From assembly GCA_041664945.1 (NCBI GenBank), contig JBAYJY010000141.1, positions 1 to 11,886 of the forward strand: a stretch of DNA of 11,886 nucleotides, in the 5' to 3' direction. Both the position numbers and the translations under genes were made by a program. Shown here piece by piece: positions 1 through 5,776 of the stretch. Source of the stretch: JBAYJY01 sp041664945. Its GTDB lineage: Bacteria > UBP15 > UBA6099. Each line of letters starts with the position of its first letter. The stretch's first letter is position 1. Below the pieces are notes generated by a model. That model ran no database searches and was not told where the DNA came from. It saw only the letters and a list, made by a program, of their open reading frames with translations.

Positions 1-727
1 AAGCAGTGACGTCACGGATGATAGCGCCGATGTAGCATTCTTTTCCCAATACGAACGGGAATTTGTGCGTTTCGAACACCTGCTCGCCGATTGCTTCTTC
101 GCTTATAGTTAGCTTCCCTGATTCAAGCGCTTCCTTGTCAGTAACTAAACAGCGGCGGGCAGCTTCTTCGGGCATAAGGTCGATGTCAGTTTTTCCTATA
201 ATGTCCGATTCGGCTTTCCCGAAGAAGTCGATGCAGATTTTGTTGGCCATGACATATTCATGCTTTTCGTTTTTCAGAAAAGCGATGTCGGAAGTGGCGT
301 CGAGAAAAGCGCGTAGCCGGACTTCGCTGGCCGCAAGGGCGTCTCTGGTTCGCGTTTGCGCTGTTGCGTCTTTGCAGTTGATTACGAATCCGTTCACTAT
401 CGGATCGTCCAGAAGATTGGTTCCTGTCCCTTCAAGAACAACCCATTCGCCGTTCTTATGCCTAATTTGGAGCGCCATGGTTCGCGATGCGCCGGACTCA
501 GGAATTGATTCTTTTAATTGATCGAGCACATTTTTCAAATGATCGGGATGCACGAAATTAAATATGCTTTTCCCGACAATTTCCTCAGGGTCATATCCTA
601 ATAGGATTTTTACAGAAGGACTGATGTATCTGGCATTCGCATCGCGATCCATTATCAAAAGAACGTCCGAAGATCTTCTTACAATCGCCTCGAAGCTTTG
701 TTCATCAATCCCTCTGCTGTTATCCAT
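1..727 (-). CDS. PAS-domain signalling protein (two PAS domains visible), 3' end beyond the window
   Basis: Read on the minus strand from an ATG at 725-727, this frame stays open for 242 codons to the window edge, so the C-terminus is missing. The start is preceded by GAGGT six bases upstream; another in-frame ATG at 731-733 lies too close to that site. Residues about 10-120 form a PAS domain (motifs LLIMDRDANARYISPS and LGYDPEEIVGKS, then FVHPDH and the beta-strand segment RHKNGEWVVLEG). A second PAS domain begins near residue 138 (FLDATSDIAFLKNEK, then IIGKTDIDLMPEEAA) and ends in IGAIIRDVTA. Proteins of this kind usually continue into more PAS domains, a histidine kinase or a GGDEF domain; which one applies here cannot be seen. 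No membrane segment is present, so the visible part is cytosolic. It may belong with the response regulators at 9009 and 10229, but that is only inference. Confidence 0.88.
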   Translation of the reverse strand, partial: MDNSRGIDEQSFEAIVRRSSDVLLIMDRDANARYISPSVKILLGYDPEEIVGKSIFNFVHPDHLKNVLDQLKESIPESGASRTMALQIRHKNGEWVVLEGTGTNLLDDPIVNGFVINCKDATAQTRTRDALAASEVRLRAFLDATSDIAFLKNEKHEYVMANKICIDFFGKAESDIIGKTDIDLMPEEAARRCLVTDKEALESGKLTISEEAIGEQVFETHKFPFVLGKECYIGAIIRDVTA

Positions 728-932
728 CAACATACCTCATAAGCTAACAGAAACTTCATTTAAGATAGTATAAAAACAATTTCTTTTAAAACATCTCCGC
801 CGAGGCGCATATGTATAATATACAACTAAACACACAAAAAAATGATTGTACCTACAAGAGATTATAATGGTAAAACATCGGATTAATATAGAAATGTGTA
901 TAAAGAGAAGTGAAGCAAACGCAATAAAATGA
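728..932. other. AT-rich intergenic region between jag and the PAS gene
   Basis: About 205 bases without a gene. The stretch is much more AT-rich than its surroundings and probably holds the jag transcript end and the PAS-gene promoter, both on the minus strand. Several TATA-like blocks occur (around 770 and 815), but no -35/-10 pair with good spacing stands out. No convincing GC-rich terminator hairpin was seen. Confidence 0.5.
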
Positions 933-1646
933 TCAGTCTTTATAAGAAATAATGACTTTTCTATTCTTGCCGGTGCCTTCGCTTGTTGTGACGATGCGGT
1001 CGTATTCGGCGAGGGCGAGGTGAACGATGCGCCGGTCCTGAGGAGGCATTGGCGCAAGCGCTTCCGGCCGTCTTGTCTTCAAGACTTTGCGGGCGACGGA
1101 ACGAGAGAGTTTATGGATTGATTTTTCGCGGCGTTCGCGATAGTCGCCGACGTTGATGAGGATTTTTTTCCGGTTGCCGTACTTCTTTGTCATAATGACA
1201 TTAGTGAGAAATTGAAGTGAATCGAGAGTGTGGCCGAATTTGCCGATCAGTACGCCGGTGTCGTCGCCGGTGATGTCGACAAAGATATTGTTTTCGCCCT
1301 CCTGGACGTCCATTTCGCAAACCGCTCCGAGCATATCGAATACAGTTGATAGGAAATCGCGAACAACATCTTCCGGGTTCTCGTTTCCGTTGAACGGCAG
1401 AGCAGGGGGTTGCCCTGGCTCATCGCTAAAAACGGGAGCTGCGTCTGAAATAGTGTTTTTATCCGTAGGAATAGTTTTCAGCGTGACTTTAATTTTGACC
1501 GGCCTCGATCCTATGAAGCCGAAAAGTCCGTCTCGTTGCGTTTCCAGAACTTCTATATCAACGTCTTCTTCCTTGGCGTTGAGTTTGTCGAGGGCGGCTT
1601 TCAGCGCCTCGTCTTGGTTACGGCCTTCCTGTATGACTTCTGTCAT
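933..1646 (-). CDS. jag: Jag/KhpB RNA-binding protein (SpoIIIJ-associated)
   Basis: This 237-residue cytosolic RNA-binding protein has the three-part Jag architecture. Residues 1-57 are the Jag_N domain, with the conserved turn GLFGFIGSRPVKIKV. A variable linker covers roughly 58-90. A KH domain spans about 93-167, with the GxxG loop at 135-138 (GKFG). The R3H domain spans about 170-235 and carries the Arg-x3-His signature at R205/H209 (PPQDRRIVHLAL). Family members partner with KhpA and regulate mRNAs that affect cell division and elongation in Firmicutes. The ATG at 1644-1646 has GGGTGA six bases upstream. The gene lies 73 bases after yidC, in the usual spoIIIJ-jag order, so it is probably the last gene of the rpmH operon. 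Length and domains are normal for the family. Confidence 0.95.
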   Translation of the reverse strand: MTEVIQEGRNQDEALKAALDKLNAKEEDVDIEVLETQRDGLFGFIGSRPVKIKVTLKTIPTDKNTISDAAPVFSDEPGQPPALPFNGNENPEDVVRDFLSTVFDMLGAVCEMDVQEGENNIFVDITGDDTGVLIGKFGHTLDSLQFLTNVIMTKKYGNRKKILINVGDYRERREKSIHKLSRSVARKVLKTRRPEALAPMPPQDRRIVHLALAEYDRIVTTSEGTGKNRKVIISYKD

Positions 1647-1672
1647 TTGGCTTCACCCGCTTATATAGTATC

Positions 1673-1699
1673 GGGTCTCAGGCCTGGCCTGAGGCGCCG
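1673..1699 (-). other. Inverted repeat/hairpin in the yidC-jag spacer
   Basis: CTCAGGCC-T-GGCCTGAG at 1677-1693 is a perfect 8-bp inverted repeat with one central base. As RNA it folds as CTCAGG/CCTGAG with a short loop, and outer TCGG/CCGA pairing is possible. It sits between the yidC stop and the jag start. There is no U-tract, so it is not a standard terminator; it could be an RNA-processing or stability hairpin that sets jag expression apart from yidC. Confidence 0.5.
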
Positions 1700-1719
1700 A
1701 TCGTTTGTCGTACGCAGTG

Positions 1720-2721
1720 TTACTTCCGCTTTTTCTTTTTCTTCGAGCCAGCGCTTTTTCGAGCCGGATATGATTTCTTTGCTTTTCCTGTCGCGGCCGC
1801 CGATGGCTTATTGCCTTCGTCCGATGCGTATGTCAGACCTTTTTCATCAAAATCCCAGTCATCTTCGTCATCATCTTGAACTGCGGTTTTTTTAGCATTA
1901 TCTATAATAATATCCGGTTTATTAGTTGACTTTTTGCCGTTGCCTTTTTTTGAGGCGTTTTTCGAGCCTGCCAATGTTTTGTGCGCAGCCGCCTGCTGTT
2001 GGGGAGACGTTTTTGTGAAAGCCTGCTGGATGAGCTGAAGAACGTTCGACACGCCCCAGTATAACAGAACGCCGGTGGGCATCATGAACGCGAAATATAC
2101 AATCATCAGGTTCATCATCCACATCATGCTCTTCTGCTGCGGGTCAACCGTCATCATTTTCTGCTGGACGACGGTGGTCACGCACATGACGGCTACAACC
2201 GGAAGCGCGGGTATGTACAAATAAGTATTGTTAAAAAAGCTTACGCCGAGCGCGCTCAGATCAAACATGCCGGGAATAATCAGATGGAGGTTCGCCAGGA
2301 AGTCCGGAGAAAGCTTGCTGAAAGCGAAAGAAGTGAGGTCCATTCCGTAAAAGCTTTGATTTACGAAAATGAAGCCGTTTTGTTCCGGGTTGCGCAGGAC
2401 CTGAAAGAGAATGATAAAAACCGGGATTTGGAGCACCATCGGAAGGCAGCCGCTGATCGGGTTGAATCCGATCTGTTTGTAAAGCGCGAGCATTTCCTTG
2501 TTGAGGCGCTCTTTGTCGTCCTTGTATTTAAGCTGAAGTTCCTTAATAAGTGGCTGCGCCTGTTGCATAGCCTTCATGCCGCGCAGGCCGCTGAGAGTCA
2601 GCGGAAGCAGAACCAGCCGCACAACAGCGGTTAAAAGAATGATCGACCATCCGTAGCTGTGCGTAAAGTGATCGTAAGTGTAGTTAAGGAATTGAAGGAA
2701 TATTTCGTGTAAGAATGCCAA
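1720..2721 (-). CDS. yidC: YidC/Oxa1-family membrane protein insertase, short form
   Basis: This 333-residue polytopic membrane protein inserts and folds membrane proteins, alone or with SecYEG. Segments in order: the first core helix at about 24-42, with the hydrophilic-groove arginine R35 (TAVVRLVLLPLT); the cytoplasmic helical hairpin at about 45-85 (MKAMQQAQPLIKELQLKYKD); the second helix at about 93-110 (GCLPMVLQIPVFIILFQVL); and further helices near 165-187 and 200-230. The large periplasmic domain of proteobacterial YidC is absent, as in Gram-positive and Oxa1 types. No lipoprotein signal or extra N-terminal helix is visible. The tail (about 240-333) is long and highly charged, with an acidic block (DDDEDD) and a KKKKKRK terminus, fitting ribosome binding. 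The frame opens after the yidD stop; TTG at 2719-2721 is the best start, but no clear Shine-Dalgarno sequence precedes it. It probably relies on upstream translation from yidD, 55 bases before. Confidence 0.95.
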   Translation of the reverse strand: MAFLHEIFLQFLNYTYDHFTHSYGWSIILLTAVVRLVLLPLTLSGLRGMKAMQQAQPLIKELQLKYKDDKERLNKEMLALYKQIGFNPISGCLPMVLQIPVFIILFQVLRNPEQNGFIFVNQSFYGMDLTSFAFSKLSPDFLANLHLIIPGMFDLSALGVSFFNNTYLYIPALPVVAVMCVTTVVQQKMMTVDPQQKSMMWMMNLMIVYFAFMMPTGVLLYWGVSNVLQLIQQAFTKTSPQQQAAAHKTLAGSKNASKKGNGKKSTNKPDIIIDNAKKTAVQDDDEDDWDFDEKGLTYASDEGNKPSAAATGKAKKSYPARKSAGSKKKKKRK

Positions 2722-2775
2722 TTTTCGAATATCGCTTTCTTGCAGCAGCCGTGGCGCCGCGCTTATCGGGGCTGA

Positions 2776-2988
2776 TCAGGGCACCGGATCGTAACCGCCG
2801 CGGGAGAATGGATTGCAGCGAAGGAGGCGAAAAAAAGCCATTCGTCCGCCGCGCAACAGTCCGTGTTTTTCGATCGCTTCAACCGCGTAAACAGAGCAGG
2901 TGGGCTCGTACTTGCAAGCCGGCGGCAGAAGGGGCGAAATCAGCCGCTTGTAGAGCAATAGTATTTTTACTGCGATACGGGACGGCAC
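2776..2988 (-). CDS. yidD: YidD membrane protein insertion efficiency factor
   Basis: This 70-residue protein belongs to the small YidD/HlyA-type family that sits at the inner face of the membrane and helps YidC-dependent insertion. It shows the family's invariant pattern: an amphipathic N-terminal helix (KILLLYKRLISPLLPPAC), then the cysteine block CKYEPTCSVYAVEAI (C25, C31), HGLLRGG, a third cysteine in LLRCNPFSRGG, and the closing YDPVP. Length is typical. The start lies inside the 3' end of rnpA (22-base overlap), which implies translational coupling. The position between rnpA and yidC is the classical one and supports the assignment. Confidence 0.95.
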   Translation of the reverse strand: MPSRIAVKILLLYKRLISPLLPPACKYEPTCSVYAVEAIEKHGLLRGGRMAFFRLLRCNPFSRGGYDPVP

Positions 2989-3374
2989 TGTTTTTTATCT
3001 CCTGCGAGGCGGCTGAGCAGACGGCTCAGTTCCTCGCCGGCTTTTTTCAAAGTCACACTGTCAATCGGCTGCTTGCAGAGTATTATAATTTCTCTACCAT
3101 CCATCGCCGGATGCGGGTGAGTCCTGATGAATTCTCGCAGGACTCGACGCGCTCGATTGCGCCGCACCGGGCCGCCCAATCGCCGCGGCACGAATATTGA
3201 AAATCGCACACTCCCGTCCGTCCGGTCATTGTATATCAATGTGATTTGTTTCCCGTTAAGGCGTTTGCCGGTCCGGAACAGGTTGTCGATGGCGCGGCGA
3301 CCGCGCACGGATTCCGCGGGCGGACCGTGTTTAGACGGTTGTGAGCCGCTTGCGGCCTTTTCTCCGTCGTGCAT
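2967..3374 (-). CDS. rnpA: Ribonuclease P protein component
   Basis: This 135-residue basic protein is the partner of the RNase P RNA that matures tRNA 5' ends. The core matches the family: the opening motif RGRRAIDNLFRTGKR (25-38), the central strand SVRFSIFVPRRLGG, and the RNR signature helix RRNRARRVLREFIR (71-84). The final third (ELSRLLSRLAG) forms the last helix. The ATG at 3372-3374 lies within rpmH (44-base overlap) and has AAAAGG six bases upstream, so the early start looks real; it adds about 22 residues before the usual core. A GTG at residue 23 would give a conventional length without an N-terminal extension. An in-frame stop shortly upstream excludes a much longer protein. The 3' end overlaps yidD. 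Confidence 0.94.
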   Translation of the reverse strand: MHDGEKAASGSQPSKHGPPAESVRGRRAIDNLFRTGKRLNGKQITLIYNDRTDGSVRFSIFVPRRLGGPVRRNRARRVLREFIRTHPHPAMDGREIIILCKQPIDSVTLKKAGEELSRLLSRLAGDKKQCRPVSQ

Positions 3375-3468
3375 TGATAACCTTTTGGCCCCCTTTTGTT
3401 TTCATGCGCGCTCTAAAGCCGTGTTTCTTCTTCGCGCGCCGGTTATGGGGGTTAAATGTCGGTTGCAT
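3331..3468 (-). CDS. rpmH: 50S ribosomal protein L34
   Basis: A 45-residue frame on the minus strand, ATG at 3466-3468 and TAA at 3331-3333, encodes a very basic protein beginning MQPTFNPHNRRAKKKHGFRA, followed by RMKTKGGQKVINARRRKGRKRL. This is the L34 signature almost throughout, although L34 often begins with a Lys-Arg-Thr-type segment and here reads MQPTFNP. L34 is a structural protein of the large ribosomal subunit. The start has GAGGT eight bases upstream, and the promoter at 3523-3551 makes rpmH the first gene of the rpmH-rnpA-yidD-yidC-jag operon. The last 44 bases are shared with the start of rnpA. Confidence 0.96.
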   Translation of the reverse strand: MQPTFNPHNRRAKKKHGFRARMKTKGGQKVINARRRKGRKRLTTV

Positions 3469-3522
3469 TGTTTTCTACCTCGTTACTGCCGTTCAGATCA
3501 AGTCTCCGGCTTTGAATTGTTT

Positions 3523-3551
3523 AATATAGCACAAGCTTTTTTATATTTCAA
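3523..3551 (-). promoter_or_regulatory. Sigma-70-type promoter of the rpmH operon
   Basis: On the minus strand, TTGAAA (3546-3551) and TATATT (3523-3528) are separated by exactly 17 bases, with a TGC extended -10 element. The predicted transcript starts near 3516, leaving about 48 bases of leader before rpmH with a good GAGGT ribosome-binding site. Nothing else in the gap competes for the role. Confidence 0.78.
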
Positions 3552-3563
3552 TCAAATTTAATA

Positions 3564-3618
3564 AACGGCAAAAGTTCTCCCCGGCCTTGTCTGCGGCTGT
3601 CTGGACAGCTTTGCCGTT
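3564..3618 (-). terminator. Long inverted repeat after the transposase-like gene, probable terminator
   Basis: AACGGCAAA (3564-3572) and TTTGCCGTT (3610-3618) form a 9-bp inverted repeat. Next to its right arm is a smaller hairpin, GCTGTC-TG-GACAGC, at 3596-3609. On the minus strand the long stem is followed by an AT-rich run (TTTATTAAATTT), fitting termination of the gene ending at 3617 just before the rpmH promoter. The outer stem uses the stop codon of that gene. The inner hairpin could instead be a subterminal hairpin of an old IS200/REP-type element. Confidence 0.5.
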
Positions 3619-4555
3619 AAATCGCACTGCGCACATTCATTTCTATCTGCCGCAGTTCCTTGTTCATCGCTTCTTCAGACCTCTTGTGGGCCTCGACTCG
3701 TTTCGCTGTGTTGCATATCGATGACGGGCCGACGTCGAACAGACTGCCCAGCTTTTCGAGCGGCGTATCCGTCATGTTTCGGCAAAGATAGATCGCCGCG
3801 TTCCTGGCCGGATTCGGCTTAGTTCGGTTGTCCACTACGGATTCTTCCGATGCGTTATAGAATTTTGCCGCTTCCCGAACGATAAGTTTTGTGTCTATCG
3901 ACTCCGGAACGGGTTTTTCTATCGATACTTTCATTTTTTCTGCAAAACCGGGGCTGCCAAGAATGCGCGTTTTCTTGAGCAGTTGAGTCATCGCAGTCAG
4001 ATCGGAACCGATTCCCGACTCCACAACCTGCTGGAAACGGAGTCTGACGCGCCGCGGCTGTCCTTCGAACCTGTCGAGGATATCTTTCGAATAAATCATC
4101 GGCGGCTGGTCGTTCGGAAGCACGTATTTCGAGTGACTGCTCCAAGGATAAGAGGCGGGCCTTTCGGCAAGTTTCCTATGTACAGGCAGCAGATGTATGT
4201 ACCGGCAGAGTTTCAGCAGGTATCTCGGCTTATCCACTACCGTGCTCAAATAGCGGCCTTTGAAAAGTTGGGCGTTGGCATGTCGCCGAGTGTTAGTATA
4301 TGCAGTATAGTGACTGTTTACATATTGCATCATTTTAGTGAGATTGCCGTTTGGGGTCTCAACGAGCAGACGATAGCCGTCGTCGAGAAGCGTAAAGGCG
4401 TGCAATAACAGCCCGTAACGCCGTACGGCATTGTCAAGAATCTCTAACAGCCGCCGGCGATCAATGTCGTCCTGAAAAAGAGTCTGGCCGGGCATGGTTT
4501 GTGTTGAAATGAAGTACAATGCGCCGGGAAATTCAACACGTGTTGGTCTTGGCAC
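3617..4555 (-). CDS. REP-associated/IS200-like Y1 transposase-fold protein with DnaA domain IV-like C-terminus, HUH motif lost
   Basis: This 312-residue protein starts at GTG 4553-4555 with AGGAGG about eight bases upstream. Residues 1-140 follow the Y1 transposase/RAYT pattern: MPRPTRVEFPGALYFIS, then HAFTLLDDGYRLLVETPNGNL, then LFKGRYLSTVVDKPRYLLKLCRYIHLLPV and SYPWSS. In active relatives the second block normally reads DNHYHLLV, giving the metal-binding His-x-His; here it is DDGYRLLV (G60, R62). The usual first-strand LYHV is LYFI. The candidate tyrosine Y119 is kept. Residues about 246-289 resemble the DnaA domain IV DNA-binding helix-turn-helix (NPARNAAIYLCRNMTDTPLEKLG, then SSICNTAKRVE). 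Y1 domains with DnaA-like tails are known as a type. The intact frame, good start and dead-looking active site suggest a domesticated DNA-binding protein rather than an active transposase. It sits where dnaA often lies, next to rpmH. Confidence 0.82.
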   Translation of the reverse strand: MPRPTRVEFPGALYFISTQTMPGQTLFQDDIDRRRLLEILDNAVRRYGLLLHAFTLLDDGYRLLVETPNGNLTKMMQYVNSHYTAYTNTRRHANAQLFKGRYLSTVVDKPRYLLKLCRYIHLLPVHRKLAERPASYPWSSHSKYVLPNDQPPMIYSKDILDRFEGQPRRVRLRFQQVVESGIGSDLTAMTQLLKKTRILGSPGFAEKMKVSIEKPVPESIDTKLIVREAAKFYNASEESVVDNRTKPNPARNAAIYLCRNMTDTPLEKLGSLFDVGPSSICNTAKRVEAHKRSEEAMNKELRQIEMNVRSAI

Positions 4556-4596
4556 AGATGCAGCCTCCTGTTAATAACCGCTTACCGGCTGGACTT

Positions 4597-4782
4597 TTAC
4601 ACGGATATGTTTCCACTTGACCGCGGATAATGGCAAAGCCATTTCACGTAAATCAGAAACATCATAACCCACAATATATAGCTGTGGCGCCAGCGAACCA
4701 AGCGCTCGCGACCTTGAAACATATGCAGGCGGCGCTTGATGATTTTACGGCATTTTCGACGCTGCTTCTTGCTTTTTTCCAA
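4597..4782 (-). CDS. Possible small basic single-span membrane protein
   Basis: An open frame on the minus strand between tlyA and the transposase-like gene. From a TTG at 4780-4782 it gives 61 residues: a strongly basic N-terminal half (LEKSKKQRRKCRKIIKRR), a second basic patch (GRERLVRWRH), then a hydrophobic segment YILWVMMFLIYVKWLCHY ending near the C-terminus. It begins about 18 bases after the predicted start of the promoter at 4808-4836. The frame is also open further upstream into the end of tlyA. No good Shine-Dalgarno sequence is visible for TTG, and I do not recognise the family. A non-coding leader of the downstream gene is the alternative. Confidence 0.3.
   Translation of the reverse strand: MEKSKKQRRKCRKIIKRRLHMFQGRERLVRWRHSYILWVMMFLIYVKWLCHYPRSSGNISV
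4629..4643. repeat. Perfect short inverted repeat AATGGC-AAA-GCCATT
   Basis: Six-bp arms around a three-base loop, upstream of the transposase-like gene. With the hairpin at 3596-3609 it brackets that gene. IS200/IS605-type and REP elements carry subterminal hairpins, so the pair could be relics of element ends, though the two hairpins differ in sequence. Confidence 0.35.
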
Positions 4783-4807
4783 CTCGGCAGCGCCGGGTTC
4801 AGAGGAA

Positions 4808-4836
4808 AATATAAGCGTCCGGGAACTATGTGTCAA
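4808..4836 (-). promoter_or_regulatory. Consensus sigma-70 promoter overlapping the 3' end of tlyA
   Basis: On the minus strand a perfect TTGACA (4831-4836) and TATATT (4808-4813) are separated by 17 bases. Transcription would begin near 4801 and run toward the possible small protein (4597-4782) and the transposase-like gene. The -35 box lies within the last codons of tlyA. This is one of the two best promoter matches in the window. Confidence 0.78.
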
Positions 4837-5644
4837 GAGACGGTTTTTTATTCAGTTCCTCGTGGGCGCGCTTAACGGCAACGGACGGGTCGGTCTCCGG
4901 GCTTGTGATTCGATCGAATTTGAACAGCAGGAAAAATTCGATATTGCCTTTCGGGCCTTTCAGGGGGGAGTGGACGATTGAGACTGTATGGAGTCCGATT
5001 TCGGCGGCTGCTGCAATAACTTCGCGGATCACGGATTCATGCGTTGCCGCGTCGCGAACAACGCCGCCTTTGCCGATCCGGTCCCGTCCGGCCTCGAATT
5101 GCGGCTTTAAGAGAGCTACCATCGCGCCATTGCTGTTAAGCAATTTCGCGAGAGCTGGAAGTGGTTTTGTAAGCGAAATGAATGAAACGTCGATGGTGAT
5201 AATGTCGAATTTGAATTTGAAGTCGTCGGGTGTCAAAAACCGGGCGTTCATTTTTTCAAAAACCGTCACGCGGGGATCGGTTCGGAGTTGAGAGGCAAGC
5301 TGCCCGTAGCCGACATCGAGCGCGCAGACTGAGCGGGCGCCGCGCTGCAGCAGACAGTCGGTGAAGCCGCCGGTTGAAGCGCCTGCGTCGAGCGCATCGA
5401 GTCCTTCGACCGACAGTCCGAACGCGTTGAGCGCGCCTTCGAGCTTGTCGCCGCCGCGGCTCACGTACTTTGATGGTTCGGAACGCAGTCTGATTTCAGC
5501 GTTTTCGTCGAAGAGCGCTCCGGCTTTTTCAGCAGGCTTGTCGTTCGCGATAACTCCGCCGGCCATGATCAGCGCCTGCGCTTTCTGACGCGTCGCCACA
5601 AGGCCGAGTTCCACCAGTAAAATGTCCAGTCGCTTTTTCGCCAT
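4826..5644 (-). CDS. tlyA: TlyA-family 16S/23S rRNA 2'-O-methyltransferase
   Basis: A 272-residue cytosolic enzyme that transfers a methyl group from S-adenosylmethionine to rRNA ribose; the family is also annotated as 'hemolysin A'. The N-terminal 60 residues are an S4 RNA-binding domain (RLDILLVELGLVATRQKAQALIMAG). The FtsJ/RrmJ methyltransferase domain follows, with the SAM motif DAGASTGGFTDCLL at about 86-99. The Lys-Asp-Lys-Glu catalytic tetrad is all present: K67 (GGDKLEGAL), D152 (IDVSFISL), K180 (LLKPQFE) and E240 (KGNIEFF). I chose ATG 5642-5644; a GTG six bases upstream (5648-5650) would add two residues and cannot be excluded. A possible promoter lies at 5719-5747. It is transcribed away from nfeD and ends in TAG at 4826-4828 inside the downstream promoter. 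Confidence 0.94.
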   Translation of the reverse strand: MAKKRLDILLVELGLVATRQKAQALIMAGGVIANDKPAEKAGALFDENAEIRLRSEPSKYVSRGGDKLEGALNAFGLSVEGLDALDAGASTGGFTDCLLQRGARSVCALDVGYGQLASQLRTDPRVTVFEKMNARFLTPDDFKFKFDIITIDVSFISLTKPLPALAKLLNSNGAMVALLKPQFEAGRDRIGKGGVVRDAATHESVIREVIAAAAEIGLHTVSIVHSPLKGPKGNIEFFLLFKFDRITSPETDPSVAVKRAHEELNKKPSLDT

Positions 5645-5703
5645 TTTCACCGATCAATCCGCCGCCAAAAATATTTTGGTTGCATTTCCCATATCCGGCG
5701 GCG

Positions 5704-5728
5704 CGGTTATGTTATAATTGTATAACCG
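5704..5728. promoter_or_regulatory. 25-bp inverted repeat in the tlyA/nfeD divergent promoter region
   Basis: CGGTTAT (5704-5710) and ATAACCG (5722-5728) are perfect inverted arms around an 11-base AT-rich centre. The centre holds an extended -10 on the plus strand (TG-T-TATAAT, 5710-5718) that would serve nfeD. The right arm overlaps a minus-strand -10 (TATACA, 5719-5724). The symmetry suggests an operator for a dimeric regulator acting on both directions. Confidence 0.5.
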
Positions 5729-5747
5729 TTTTTTAGCTTGCAAGCAA
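5719..5747 (-). promoter_or_regulatory. Candidate tlyA promoter
   Basis: On the minus strand TTGCTT (5742-5747) and TATACA (5719-5724) are 17 bases apart, each a four-of-six match to consensus. The leader to tlyA would be about 70 bases. No better pair is present on this strand. Confidence 0.45.
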
Positions 5748-5776
5748 ATCGTTGAATAGGGAGGTGGGAAAAAGGC

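Noticed and set aside
1228..1668. Plus-strand frame opposite jag, and similar ones opposite yidC, tlyA and the PAS gene
   Set aside because: All are antisense to genes with strong family signatures, and their products are Ser/Arg-rich without motifs.
4228..4238. TTATCCACT, close to a DnaA box, inside the transposase-like gene
   Set aside because: A single near-match within coding sequence; no cluster of boxes or AT-rich unwinding region nearby, so no origin is claimed.
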